Shown in pieces: positions 25,397 to 34,251 of a stretch of DNA of 64,000 nucleotides. How positions within the stretch are numbered: the stretch's first letter is position 1; every line of letters starts with the position of its first letter. A program made the translations under genes and the position numbers. A model generated the notes under the pieces. That model saw only the letters and a program-made list of their open reading frames with translations, was not told where the DNA came from and ran no database searches. Source of the stretch: Pseudomonas grimontii (lineage in GTDB: Bacteria; Pseudomonadota; Gammaproteobacteria; Pseudomonadales; Pseudomonadaceae); assembly GCF_007858185.1 (NCBI RefSeq), contig NZ_VFES01000025.1, positions 16,414-80,413 on the forward strand. The letters run 5' to 3'.

Positions 25397-26894
25397 GCGG
25401 CACCGGTGCGGTGATGTTGCCGGCGGCCCAGGCCGATTCACGGCTGGCCAGGGCGGTGGCGATGCTTTGCACGCGGTCGGAGTCCAGTTGCTCCGGTAGC
25501 GGGTCGAGACCGGCGCTGGCGAAGATCTGGCCGTAGGCGTTGCGCAGGTCAGCGTAGGCCAGGTCGCGGCGCAGGTCGGCTTGCAGGGTGTTGAGCTCGC
25601 CCTGGATCAGGTCGAGTTCGCCCAGGCCCGCCGCTTCGTGACGGTTGCGCAGTTGGGTGAGGATTTGCCCGTCGATATTGGCCAGTTGTTCGTTGGTCTT
25701 GAACTGGCGCACGGCGTCCTGGAAGTTGGCGTTGGCCACGTAGACCTGCGCCAATACCGCGATGGACATGGCCTGGCGCCGAGCGGTAGCGACTTCTTCA
25801 CCGGCCTTGGCGACGTCGATGGCGGCCGGGGCGGAGATCACGTTGAACAGATTCCAGGTGATCTTGGCGCCGTAGTCGGCCCAGCGGTTGTCCACCAGGA
25901 ACGAGTTGCTGTCGTAATGGCCGCCGGCGGAGAACTCCAGGCCGGGCAACAGGCGCAGCATGGCTTTGCGGGTTTCGGCGGCGCTGATGCGGGTCTGGTA
26001 GTCCTGCTCGCGCAGTTCGGGACGATTGGCCAGGGCTTCCTGTTCCAGGCTCGCCAGGTTGACCTTGAGCTGGGGCACCACGTAATCGTCCGGCGTGGCC
26101 AGTTTCAGGTCGGTGCCCATCGGCAAGTTGATCAAGGTCGCCAGTTCGGTCTTGGCCAGGGACAAGGCGCGGCGCTGTTCCTGCAACTGGCGCGTGGCTT
26201 CGATCAGCGAGCGCTGGTATCCAAGGGCCTGGATCGGGTCGCCGATGCGCTGTTCGCTCATGTTCTGGCTGTCGGTCTGGGCCTGGTCGACCCGTACCAT
26301 CAGGCTGTCGATCTGGGTCAGCAGACGCTCGGCCGCCACCGCTCGCCAATAGGCCGAGCGCACGTCCTGGACGATGGTGTTGATGACCTTGCGCCGACGC
26401 TCCTGGATGATCAGGCGCTGGTCGCCTTGCTGTTTGGCACTGATGTAGCTGACGCCGAAGTCGAGGACGTTCCACACCATGGTCAAGTCCGCCACACGGC
26501 GGTCGCGGTCCTGGGAGGTCGACGGTTCCAGGGACTGGGTGCCGGTGAGCACGCTCTGGCTGCTGGAGGCGTTGGTGTTGTTGCGCCCAGCGTAGCCGGC
26601 GGACAGCGCCATGCGCGGCAACATGTCAAAGCTGGAGAGGTCCGACTGACGCTTGGCCAAGGCTTCTTCCATCACCTTCAAACGGCCTTCGAGGTTGTAT
26701 TTCACGGCGCGGGCCATGGCCTGGTGCAAGGTAAGCGGGCCGCTGAGGGGTTCCTGCCCCGTGTACATACCGTGCAGATCATTGCGGGCGCGTTGCTCGC
26801 TGACACTGCGCTCAATCGGCTCACTGGTGACCGCGCAACCGCTGATCGCCAGCACCAGCACGCTGGCGCCGAACAACTTATGACGTGTATTCAT
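25380..26894 (-). CDS. TolC-family outer-membrane lipoprotein of the giant-protein cluster
   Basis: A 504-aa outer-membrane factor. The signal is of lipoprotein type (VLVLAISGCAVT, Cys20). Two OEP repeats follow, with family-typical phrases LTLHQAMARAVKYNLEGRLKVMEEALAKRQSDL, WNVLDFGVSYISAKQQ and, in the second half, ITWNLFNVISAPAAIDVAKAGEEVATAR. It starts 40 bp after the giant Ig-like protein gene, so it is its likely export channel. It differs from the two pump-associated OMFs in this window, being closer to the type of channel found with secreted-protein systems. No ABC transporter accompanies it here. Confidence 0.9.
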   Translation of the reverse strand: MNTRHKLFGASVLVLAISGCAVTSEPIERSVSEQRARNDLHGMYTGQEPLSGPLTLHQAMARAVKYNLEGRLKVMEEALAKRQSDLSSFDMLPRMALSAGYAGRNNTNASSSQSVLTGTQSLEPSTSQDRDRRVADLTMVWNVLDFGVSYISAKQQGDQRLIIQERRRKVINTIVQDVRSAYWRAVAAERLLTQIDSLMVRVDQAQTDSQNMSEQRIGDPIQALGYQRSLIEATRQLQEQRRALSLAKTELATLINLPMGTDLKLATPDDYVVPQLKVNLASLEQEALANRPELREQDYQTRISAAETRKAMLRLLPGLEFSAGGHYDSNSFLVDNRWADYGAKITWNLFNVISAPAAIDVAKAGEEVATARRQAMSIAVLAQVYVANANFQDAVRQFKTNEQLANIDGQILTQLRNRHEAAGLGELDLIQGELNTLQADLRRDLAYADLRNAYGQIFASAGLDPLPEQLDSDRVQSIATALASRESAWAAGNITAPVPRALVQ

Positions 26895-26934
26895 CCTTGT
26901 ACTGCCCCTGTTCCTGCGTCGAAATTAGTTGTGT

Positions 26935-29900
26935 TCAAGCCTGCATTTCGCTGATGCCGACTTGTTGCAGTGCGTGTGCCAGGTCCATCACCTGGTGACG
27001 CTCCCTCTCGTTGATCTGTTGCAATTGTTGGCCAAGGGTCGGTGCGCCAAAGACGCCGCGCAGGCCTTGGGCCGCATCGCCGCCGCTCTTGATCGACTGG
27101 TTGTCGAACGCTTTGAAGCCTGAGTCGCTGCCACCGGTATCGCGGTTGAACAGGCCTGACAACGTGCTTGAGCCAAATACCCCGCCGTCGCCGCCGCCGA
27201 AGCCAAGGAAACCCTGGCCACTGCCGTCCCCGCTACCGTCAGCGCTGAACACCTGGGCGATAAAGCTGGGCGACGACGCGCCGGTGTTGATGAAAATGCT
27301 GCCGATGGGCGGCAAGCCGCCACCCATCTCACGTTGCTCGAACAGCGGCGGGAAACCGATGGGCGAACCCAGATCGCCACCCGGACGGCCGAAGATGATC
27401 GGCTGCAACGGCTGGTTCGGCGCATCCTGGGGCGCAACCGGAACGGTGACGCGGAAGAGGGGGTCGCCCGTCAGCGCAATGGTGTTGATCGCAAAATTGT
27501 TGGAGTTGGCAAAACCGCTGCCCGCGTTGCCCGCCAGGTCTACCACCAGGCTGGAATCCAACGTGATGAAGTTGCTCGGATCGTTGATGTTCGCCGTGGG
27601 TGTCAGGGTCGCAGTCCAGGTCTTGCCGCCGTCGTTGGTGGCCAGGTTGGACACGGTGCCGTTGGCCACACTGAGGTCATCAAGCTCGAAGCCGCTGACC
27701 TTCTCGTTGAAGGTGAAGGTCACCGTGGTGGTCTGCCCGACCGTCAGACTGGGGTTGGCGACGCTGATGATCGCGGTAGGTCGCTCCCCATCAATCGCAA
27801 AGTTGTTGGAAATTACGATGCCGCTGCCGACGTTACCCGCGGCATCATTCACCAGGCTGGTGTCCAGTACGATCAGGTTGGTGGCATCGCTGATGGCCGC
27901 CGTCGGCGTCAAGGTGGCGGTCCAGGTTTTACCGCCATCGCTGCTGGCCAGGTTGGACAAGACAGCATTGGCCACGCTCAGGTCTGACAGATCGAAACCG
28001 CTGACCGCTTCACTGAAGCCGATGGTCACCGTGGTGGTCTGCCCGATGCCCAGGTTGTTGTCAGCTACGGAAATCGTCGCGGTTGGGCGCTGGGTGTCAA
28101 TCGTGAAATTGTTGGAATCGGTGGTGCCGACGCCTGCGTTGCCGGCGCCGTTGACCAAGCCGGTATTGTCCAGGGTGATCAGGTTGGTGGTGTCGCTGGT
28201 GCTGGCGTTCGGTGTGAACGTGGCGGTCCAGGTAACACCGCCGTCGGCGGACATGACGTTGCTCAGCGTGCCGTTACTGATGTTCAGGTCGCTGTTGTCG
28301 AAACCGCTCACCGCTTCGTTGAAGGTGATGGTCACCTGGCTGGTTTCACCGATGTTCAGCGATGTATCGGCGACCACGATGGTTGCCGTCGGCACCTGCG
28401 TATCGATGCTGTAGTTGGCGGAATTGCTGGTACCGGTTCCGGTATTGCCCGCCGCGTCACTCACGCCGATGTTGTCCAGGGTGATCAGGTTGGTCGCGTC
28501 GCGCACGCCGAGGGTCGGGGTGAAGACGGCGGTCCAGGTCACGCCGCCGTCGCTGCTGCTGACAGCGCTCAGGGTGCCGTTGGCAACGCTGAGGTCATCG
28601 TTGCTGAAACCGGTCACGGCCTCGCTGAAGGTGATGGTCACCAACGAGGTTTCTCCAACACTGAGGGAGGGATCGGCCAGCACAATCGTTGCAGTTGGGC
28701 GCTGGGTATCCAGCGCGTAGTTGTTGGAATCGGTGGTGCCGACGTTGGCGTTGCCGGCCAAATCAACGATGCCACCACTGTTTAGCGTGATGACGTTGCT
28801 GGTGTCGGCGACGCCATTGGTCGGCGTGAAAGTTGCAGTCCAGGTGATGCCGCCGTCACTGCTGCTCAGCCCCGAAATCAAGCCGTTGGCGACGGTCAGG
28901 TCAGCACTGGTGAACGCCGTTACGGCCTCGCTGAAGGTGATGGTCACCAGCGAGGTCTCGCCGGCGGCAATGGCGGTGTCGGCCACGACGATGGTCGCGG
29001 TCGGGCGCACCGTGTCGACGGCGTAGGTGTTCGAATCGGTGGTGCCCACACCCGCGTTGCCGGCGCCGTTGACCAAGCCGGTATTGTCCAGGGTAATCAC
29101 GTTGCTGGTGTCGGAAATACTGGCGCTCGGCGTAAACGTGGCCGTCCAGGTGACGCCGCCGTCGCTGCTGCTCAGAGTGCTGAGCGTGCCGTTGCTGACG
29201 GTCAGGTCCGCATTGTCGAACCCGCTGACCGCCGAGTTGAAGGTCACCGTGACCAACGATGTCTCGCCAATACTCAGCATGGTATCGGCGATGACGATGG
29301 TCGCCGTCGGCACGTTGGTGTCGACCTGGTAGTTGTTGGAGCTGGTGGTGCCGGTACCTGTGTTGCCCGCCGCATCGTTGATGCCGGTGTTGTTCAGGGT
29401 AATCACATTGGACGTGTCGCTGATACCGAGGGCCGGTGTGAAGGTGGCGGTCCAGGTGATACCACCATCACTGCTGCTGACCGCGCTCAATGTGCCATTG
29501 GCCACGCTCAGGTCCGAATTGTCGAAACCGCTGACCGCCTCGGAGAACGTAATGGTCACCAGCGAGGTTTCGCCGACGCTCAACGCAGTGTCAACCACGA
29601 CGATGGTCGCGGTCGGGCGCTGGGTATCGATGGCGTAGTTGTTGGAGTCGGTGTTGCCACTGCCGACGTTGCCCGCCCCATCCACAACGCCGGTGTTATT
29701 GAGGGTGATCAGGTTGGTGGCATCGCTGGTGCCGGCGCTCGGGGTGAAGGTCGCGGTGTAGGTGATATTGTCGCTGGTGCTCAGGCCGCTGAGGCTGCCG
29801 TTGGCAACGGTCAGGTCGGCCAGGGTGAAACCGGTCACCGCCTCACTGAAGGTAATCGTGACCAGGGACGTTTCGCCGATGTTCAGCGCGGTGTCGGCCA

Positions 29901-32900
29901 CCACGATGGTGGCGGTCGGGCGCAGCATGTCGATGGCGTAGTTGTTGGAATCGGTGGTGCCGCTGCCGGCGTTGCCCGCCGCGTCACTCACGCCAGTGTT
30001 GTCCAGGGTGATGAGGTTGCTGGCATCGCTGGTATTGGCGCTCGGCGTGAGCGTGCCGGTCCAGGTGATACCGCCGTCGCCGCTGCTCAGGCCGGTAAGC
30101 GTGCCGTTGGCGACCGTCAGGTCGGCGCTGGTAAAACCTGTCACCGCTTCGCTGAAGGTGATGGTCACCAGCGAGGTTTCGCCGACGCTCAGCGCGTTGT
30201 CGGCCACCACGATGGTGGCGGTGGGGCGCTGGGTATCGACAGCGTAGTTGTTGGAGTTGGTGGTACCACTGCCAGCATTACCGGCCGCGTCCGCCACACC
30301 GGTATTGGCCAGGACGATCAGGTTGGTGGCATCGCTGGTGCTGGCGCTCGGCGTGAGCGTCGCGGTCCAGGTGATACCGCCGTCGCTGCTGCTCAGCCCG
30401 CTCAACACGCCATTGGCAACGGTCAGGTCGGCCAGGGTGAAACCGGTCACGGCCTCGCTGAAGGTGATGGTCACCAGCGAGGTTTCGCCGATGCTCAGGG
30501 CGTTGTCGGCCACCACGATGGTGGCGGTCGGGCGCAGGGTATCGATGGCATAGTTATTGGAATCGGTGGTGCCACTGCCGGCGTTGTCCGCCAGGTCACT
30601 CAAGCCGGTGTTGTCCAGGGTGATCAGGTTGGTGGTGTCACTGGTGCTGGCGCTCGGGGTAAGCGTGCCGGTCCAGGTGATACCGCCGTCGCCGCTGCTC
30701 AGGCCGGTGACCGTACCGTTGGCGACCGTCAGGTCGGCGCTGGTAAAGCCTGTCACCGCTTCGCTGAAGGTGATGGTCACCAGCGAGGTTTCGCCGACGC
30801 TTAGCGCGTTGTCGGCCACCACAATGGTGGCGGTCGGGCGTTGCGTGTCGACGGCGTAGTTATTGGAATTGATAGAGCCCACACCAACATTGCCACTGAG
30901 GTCTGCCACGCCGGTTTTATTCAGGACAATGAGATTGGTGGCATCGGTGATAGCCGCGTCCGGCGTCAGCGTGGCCGTCCAGGTGATGCCACCGTCGCTG
31001 CTGCTCAGGCCGCTGATTGAGCCGTTGGCAACGGTCAGGTCGGCGGTGGTGAAACCGCTGACTGCTTCGCTGAAGGTGATGGTCACTACGCTCGTTTCGC
31101 CGATCCTGAGGGCGGTGTCGGTGACCACGATGGACGCCGTGGGTGCCACGGTATCGTTGACGATGTAGTTGTTCGAGTCAGTGGTGCCCACACCTGCATT
31201 GCCAGCCAAGTCGGTCACGCCGGTGTTGTTCAGGGTGATGATGTTGGTGGTGTCAGCAATGTTGCCGGCTGCGGTCAACGTCCCCGTCCATGTGATCCCA
31301 CCGTCGCCACTGGTCAAGGTCCCGACGCTGCCGTTCTGCACTGCCAGGTCTGCCGCAGTGAGGCCGGTCACGGCTTCGGAGAAGGTGATGGTCACCAGCG
31401 ACGTACCGCCGGAGTTCAGGTTGGTATTGGCGACCACGACGGTCGCGGTGGGAGGTGTCTCGTCCGGCACATAGTTGGTGTTGAGAGTGCCGCCGTCACC
31501 ATAGATATTGACCACCGACGCCGGAGAAACACCGGCAGAGCCCGCGCTCGTCCCCCCTACGCCGCTGCCGCCGACGTTACCGGCCAGTGCCATGAAGTTG
31601 GCCGCGGTCATCAGGATCGAACCCTTGTTCCAGATAGCACCGACGCCGACGCCACCCGCACCGCCCGCCTGGAGGTAGCTACCCCCCGCACCGCCGCCAC
31701 CGCCACCACCGCCGGCACCCACGTTATTGGAAATGACCGAGTTACCGATGACCCGCAAGGTCGCGCCGGTATCGTTGTAGATCCCGCCGACTGCACCGCC
31801 GCCAGCGCCACCGATGTCGTCATAGCCGTCACCACCGCCGCCACCGCCGATGGACAATCCGCCACTGGTGGCCGTGCCACCGGCCGAACCGGTGCTATAA
31901 CCCGGATACGCCGCACCGCCGGCGCCACCGGTGGTGGAACCGCCACGCCCGCCAATATTGAAGAAACCACCGCCCGCACCGCCCTGCCCCGCCGTGCCGT
32001 TGGAGCCCGTGGAGTTGAGCGTATCGCCGCCCTTGCCGCCGGTACCGCCGGTGATCGCGCCGCCGCCGCCACCGCCGCCCCCGGCATATTGCGGCGTTAC
32101 ACCGCCGCCGCCGCCACCGCCCGAAGCGGCGTTCGCGGTCACCGTGACGTTTTTCAGGGTCAAGGTACCGGCGTTGTAGATGCCGCCGCCCTTGCTCACC
32201 AGCGCATCGTCGCCGCCGTTACCGCCGTTGCCTGCCGCCATGCCACGGGTAATCACCAAGCCATCGAGGGTGGCCGTGGTGCCGGCCGTCACATTGATGA
32301 CCTGTGTGCGGTACTGGCCGTCGAGGGTCACGTCGGCCACGTTGTCGTTATTGAGGTCACCATCGATAGTGACGTTCTTGTCGATCACCAGCACCGACGT
32401 CAGCCCGATGGTCATGGTGTTATTGAACGTGACAATGTCGCCGTTCTGCGCGGACGTCAGCGCCGCGCGCAGGGAACCCACGCCGGCATTGAGGTTGTTG
32501 GTGGCGGTCCAGGTTGCCAGGCCCCATTGATACTCGCTCATGGCGCTGGCCGACAGCACGTTGGCGCTTTCGATATTGCCCGTGGCGATTTCCAGGTCCC
32601 AGTCGCCACCCAGGCCGGTGCGGTCGGTTGACGCCGCCACGTCGCGGCCGGTCAACTGCGCCAATGAATCGACCAGGCTCAAGCCACGCTCGCCTTCGGC
32701 GGTGTAGCAGCCATAGATCAGGATATCGCCACCGACATTCATGTCCTGGCCGATCTGCGCCAGCACCTCGCTGCGGGCCTGGACGTTATCCGCCGACAGG
32801 TAGCTGTTGCCCAACCACAAATCGCCGGCGTTACCGTGGGCGATGATCTGCACCGAGCTGACGCCCTGGTGGCTATCCAAGTAGTCGGCGATCTGCTGCA

Positions 32901-33249
32901 AACCGTCCTTGGTCGCATCCAGTTGCACCACCTGGGTACCGGTCGCCACGCCTTCGAGCAGGCTGGCGGAATCCTTGACTCGTGAGTCGACGAACAGCAC
33001 GCTCTTGCCCGGCACCGCCGCCTGGGTCGCATCGACCTGGCCCTGGGGCGCGTGAGTGTCCGCCGGCTGATCCGCCGTGGGGGTCTTGGCCGCCTCGGCC
33101 GTAGGCTGGGCATCCGGCTGCGCGGCATCGACCACGGTTGCGGCCACTGCACCGTCGAACAGCATTCGCGGCTCCAGGAACATGATCATTGGCGATGCCA
33201 GGGCGTGTGCACCCTCGGTTACCCGCGATTTGCCTTTGCTCCACCACAT
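26935..33249 (-). CDS. Giant surface protein: LEPR motif, DUF4347, Gly-rich region, 13 Ig-like repeats
   Basis: A 2104-aa predicted surface or secreted protein. ATG 33249 is chosen for its AGGTGA Shine-Dalgarno. No normal Sec signal is seen. Residues 25-34 carry LEPRMLFDGA, a motif found near the N-terminus of many large bacterial surface proteins. DUF4347 spans about 81-225, with a conserved His138-Gly (IIAHGN) and Gly-Cys181 (IYGC). A pectin-lyase-like and Gly-rich stretch (about 245-580) has runs of seven to nine Gly. Thirteen Ig-like repeats of about 102 aa span about 597-1925, each with GETSLVTITFSEAVTGF, GGITWTATLTP and GTTDSNNYAIDT. A unique C-terminus ends in ERERHQVMDLAHALQQVG. There are no RTX nonapeptides. 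An adhesin or matrix role is inferred. Confidence 0.9.
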   Translation of the reverse strand: MWWSKGKSRVTEGAHALASPMIMFLEPRMLFDGAVAATVVDAAQPDAQPTAEAAKTPTADQPADTHAPQGQVDATQAAVPGKSVLFVDSRVKDSASLLEGVATGTQVVQLDATKDGLQQIADYLDSHQGVSSVQIIAHGNAGDLWLGNSYLSADNVQARSEVLAQIGQDMNVGGDILIYGCYTAEGERGLSLVDSLAQLTGRDVAASTDRTGLGGDWDLEIATGNIESANVLSASAMSEYQWGLATWTATNNLNAGVGSLRAALTSAQNGDIVTFNNTMTIGLTSVLVIDKNVTIDGDLNNDNVADVTLDGQYRTQVINVTAGTTATLDGLVITRGMAAGNGGNGGDDALVSKGGGIYNAGTLTLKNVTVTANAASGGGGGGGVTPQYAGGGGGGGGAITGGTGGKGGDTLNSTGSNGTAGQGGAGGGFFNIGGRGGSTTGGAGGAAYPGYSTGSAGGTATSGGLSIGGGGGGDGYDDIGGAGGGAVGGIYNDTGATLRVIGNSVISNNVGAGGGGGGGGAGGSYLQAGGAGGVGVGAIWNKGSILMTAANFMALAGNVGGSGVGGTSAGSAGVSPASVVNIYGDGGTLNTNYVPDETPPTATVVVANTNLNSGGTSLVTITFSEAVTGLTAADLAVQNGSVGTLTSGDGGITWTGTLTAAGNIADTTNIITLNNTGVTDLAGNAGVGTTDSNNYIVNDTVAPTASIVVTDTALRIGETSVVTITFSEAVSGFTTADLTVANGSISGLSSSDGGITWTATLTPDAAITDATNLIVLNKTGVADLSGNVGVGSINSNNYAVDTQRPTATIVVADNALSVGETSLVTITFSEAVTGFTSADLTVANGTVTGLSSGDGGITWTGTLTPSASTSDTTNLITLDNTGLSDLADNAGSGTTDSNNYAIDTLRPTATIVVADNALSIGETSLVTITFSEAVTGFTLADLTVANGVLSGLSSSDGGITWTATLTPSASTSDATNLIVLANTGVADAAGNAGSGTTNSNNYAVDTQRPTATIVVADNALSVGETSLVTITFSEAVTGFTSADLTVANGTLTGLSSGDGGITWTGTLTPSANTSDASNLITLDNTGVSDAAGNAGSGTTDSNNYAIDMLRPTATIVVADTALNIGETSLVTITFSEAVTGFTLADLTVANGSLSGLSTSDNITYTATFTPSAGTSDATNLITLNNTGVVDGAGNVGSGNTDSNNYAIDTQRPTATIVVVDTALSVGETSLVTITFSEAVSGFDNSDLSVANGTLSAVSSSDGGITWTATFTPALGISDTSNVITLNNTGINDAAGNTGTGTTSSNNYQVDTNVPTATIVIADTMLSIGETSLVTVTFNSAVSGFDNADLTVSNGTLSTLSSSDGGVTWTATFTPSASISDTSNVITLDNTGLVNGAGNAGVGTTDSNTYAVDTVRPTATIVVADTAIAAGETSLVTITFSEAVTAFTSADLTVANGLISGLSSSDGGITWTATFTPTNGVADTSNVITLNSGGIVDLAGNANVGTTDSNNYALDTQRPTATIVLADPSLSVGETSLVTITFSEAVTGFSNDDLSVANGTLSAVSSSDGGVTWTAVFTPTLGVRDATNLITLDNIGVSDAAGNTGTGTSNSANYSIDTQVPTATIVVADTSLNIGETSQVTITFNEAVSGFDNSDLNISNGTLSNVMSADGGVTWTATFTPNASTSDTTNLITLDNTGLVNGAGNAGVGTTDSNNFTIDTQRPTATISVADNNLGIGQTTTVTIGFSEAVSGFDLSDLSVANAVLSNLASSDGGKTWTATLTPTAAISDATNLIVLDTSLVNDAAGNVGSGIVISNNFAIDGERPTAIISVANPSLTVGQTTTVTFTFNEKVSGFELDDLSVANGTVSNLATNDGGKTWTATLTPTANINDPSNFITLDSSLVVDLAGNAGSGFANSNNFAINTIALTGDPLFRVTVPVAPQDAPNQPLQPIIFGRPGGDLGSPIGFPPLFEQREMGGGLPPIGSIFINTGASSPSFIAQVFSADGSGDGSGQGFLGFGGGDGGVFGSSTLSGLFNRDTGGSDSGFKAFDNQSIKSGGDAAQGLRGVFGAPTLGQQLQQINERERHQVMDLAHALQQVGISEMQA
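27480..31461 (-). repeat. Thirteen tandem ~306-bp coding repeats (Ig-like domains)
   Basis: The DNA repeats with a 306-bp period (102 codons), one unit being 303 bp with a shortened loop (STSDNITYTATF, around 29.7-29.9 kb). Units in the middle are the most alike and those at the protein's C-terminal side (27.5-28.1 kb) the most diverged. Neighbouring near-identical units should recombine, so repeat number may vary between strains and may be mis-assembled from short reads. Confidence 0.9.
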
Positions 33250-33301
33250 GACGATCACCTGGACTCGAACGCTTTGAACACGCAAAAAAGAAAAACCGCA
33301 A

Positions 33302-34135
33302 TCAGCTGATCGCGGCGTCGGTTTTCATACGAATGACATTGGCTGCACTGGCAGACCCATCGCGCCAGAACGACAACGCGGCATACTTTTCAAACAGGTC
33401 CGGCGGTAACACGGTTCGCCGGGCTTGTGGCGCGACCTTGGGCTTGACCTTGTGCAGGCCGGCAAGCCCCAGCGCCTCGTCAAAGGCCGGTGCGTCGTAG
33501 GTCAGGTGATTGAAATCATGTTCGAACCACGGTTCACCGATGAACTCATACACCAGCCGCATCACGCGCTCCGGGGCCTGGCTCAACAAGTCGTAATCGA
33601 CGATCAGCAACGACTCGGCGTTCTCGCCGTAATACGCCTCTTTGAGCGCCGTCCAGGCAAAGCCCACCAAGCGATTACGCTGGGCCAGGGTTTCGCAACG
33701 GCTGTACACGGTGTTGCGCTCGTCATCGTCATTGAACAGTTTGGTGTTCTCGAACGGATTGGCGCGGTACAGACGTTCAAGGCTGTCCAAGACCCACGCC
33801 ACGTTGCGCACGCAGGCGATTACCTTGCCCTGGGGGAACAGGTCATGCAGTGCGGGCATGCGCGCGCACCACTGGCGATTGGTGTCGAACACCACCGGGG
33901 TGGAGGTCTGGTTGGCGTAATAGGAGTCGAATAGCCCGCGCAACAAACGGCGGCGAGTGCCGGCATCGATCACCGAGCCGAACTCACTGCCGGCGCTGCA
34001 TTGCGCCAGCACCCCGTTGAACAAAGGGCTCACTGGGCTGCTCATGCCTGCGTGGAAACGCGGGTTCTGCAGGAGAATCGCAGAGAGCAGAGTCGAACCG
34101 GAACGCGGCAGTCCGGAGATAAAGTGATACTGCAT
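33302..34135 (-). CDS. Sulfotransferase family protein
   Basis: A cytosolic PAPS-dependent sulfotransferase of about 277 aa. The 5'-phosphosulfate-binding loop GLPRSGSTLL lies right at the N-terminus when the ATG at 34135 (MQYHFISGLPRSG) is used, as is usual for this family; a longer GTG start at 34195 is possible. Further family features are FDTNRQWCARMPAL, KVIACVRNVAWVLDSLERL (3'-phosphate-binding Arg/Ser region) and LLIVDYDLLSQAPERVMRLVYEFIG. The next gene downstream, 52 bp away, encodes the giant surface protein, and an APS kinase able to make PAPS lies further down the same strand. The acceptor is unknown: a glycan, lipid or tyrosine on the surface protein is possible. Confidence 0.9.
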   Translation of the reverse strand: MQYHFISGLPRSGSTLLSAILLQNPRFHAGMSSPVSPLFNGVLAQCSAGSEFGSVIDAGTRRRLLRGLFDSYYANQTSTPVVFDTNRQWCARMPALHDLFPQGKVIACVRNVAWVLDSLERLYRANPFENTKLFNDDDERNTVYSRCETLAQRNRLVGFAWTALKEAYYGENAESLLIVDYDLLSQAPERVMRLVYEFIGEPWFEHDFNHLTYDAPAFDEALGLAGLHKVKPKVAPQARRTVLPPDLFEKYAALSFWRDGSASAANVIRMKTDAAIS

Positions 34136-34251
34136 CCGTTCACCACTTTGTAGGACAACATCCATTTGTCGCCGAAGAGTAGTTGAAGATTGCACGCACC
34201 ACTAGGACGCAGTTGCCACCATTTTGATATTCCTTTCATAACGAATGGGTA

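Noticed and set aside
27480..31461. CRISPR-like array, because of regular repeats
   Set aside because: The period is 306 bp, the units encode protein domains in frame and there are no short repeats with unique spacers or cas genes.
28415..31474. A ladder of plus-strand open frames of about 101 codons each
   Set aside because: They recur every 306 bp because they lie antisense to the tandem Ig-like repeats; they have no ribosome-binding sites and no sensible products.
26935..33249. RTX-type or LapA-type adhesin with a standard type I system
   Set aside because: No GGxGxD nonapeptide repeats at the C-terminus, no LapG-type cleavage region recognised and no ABC transporter gene in the window.
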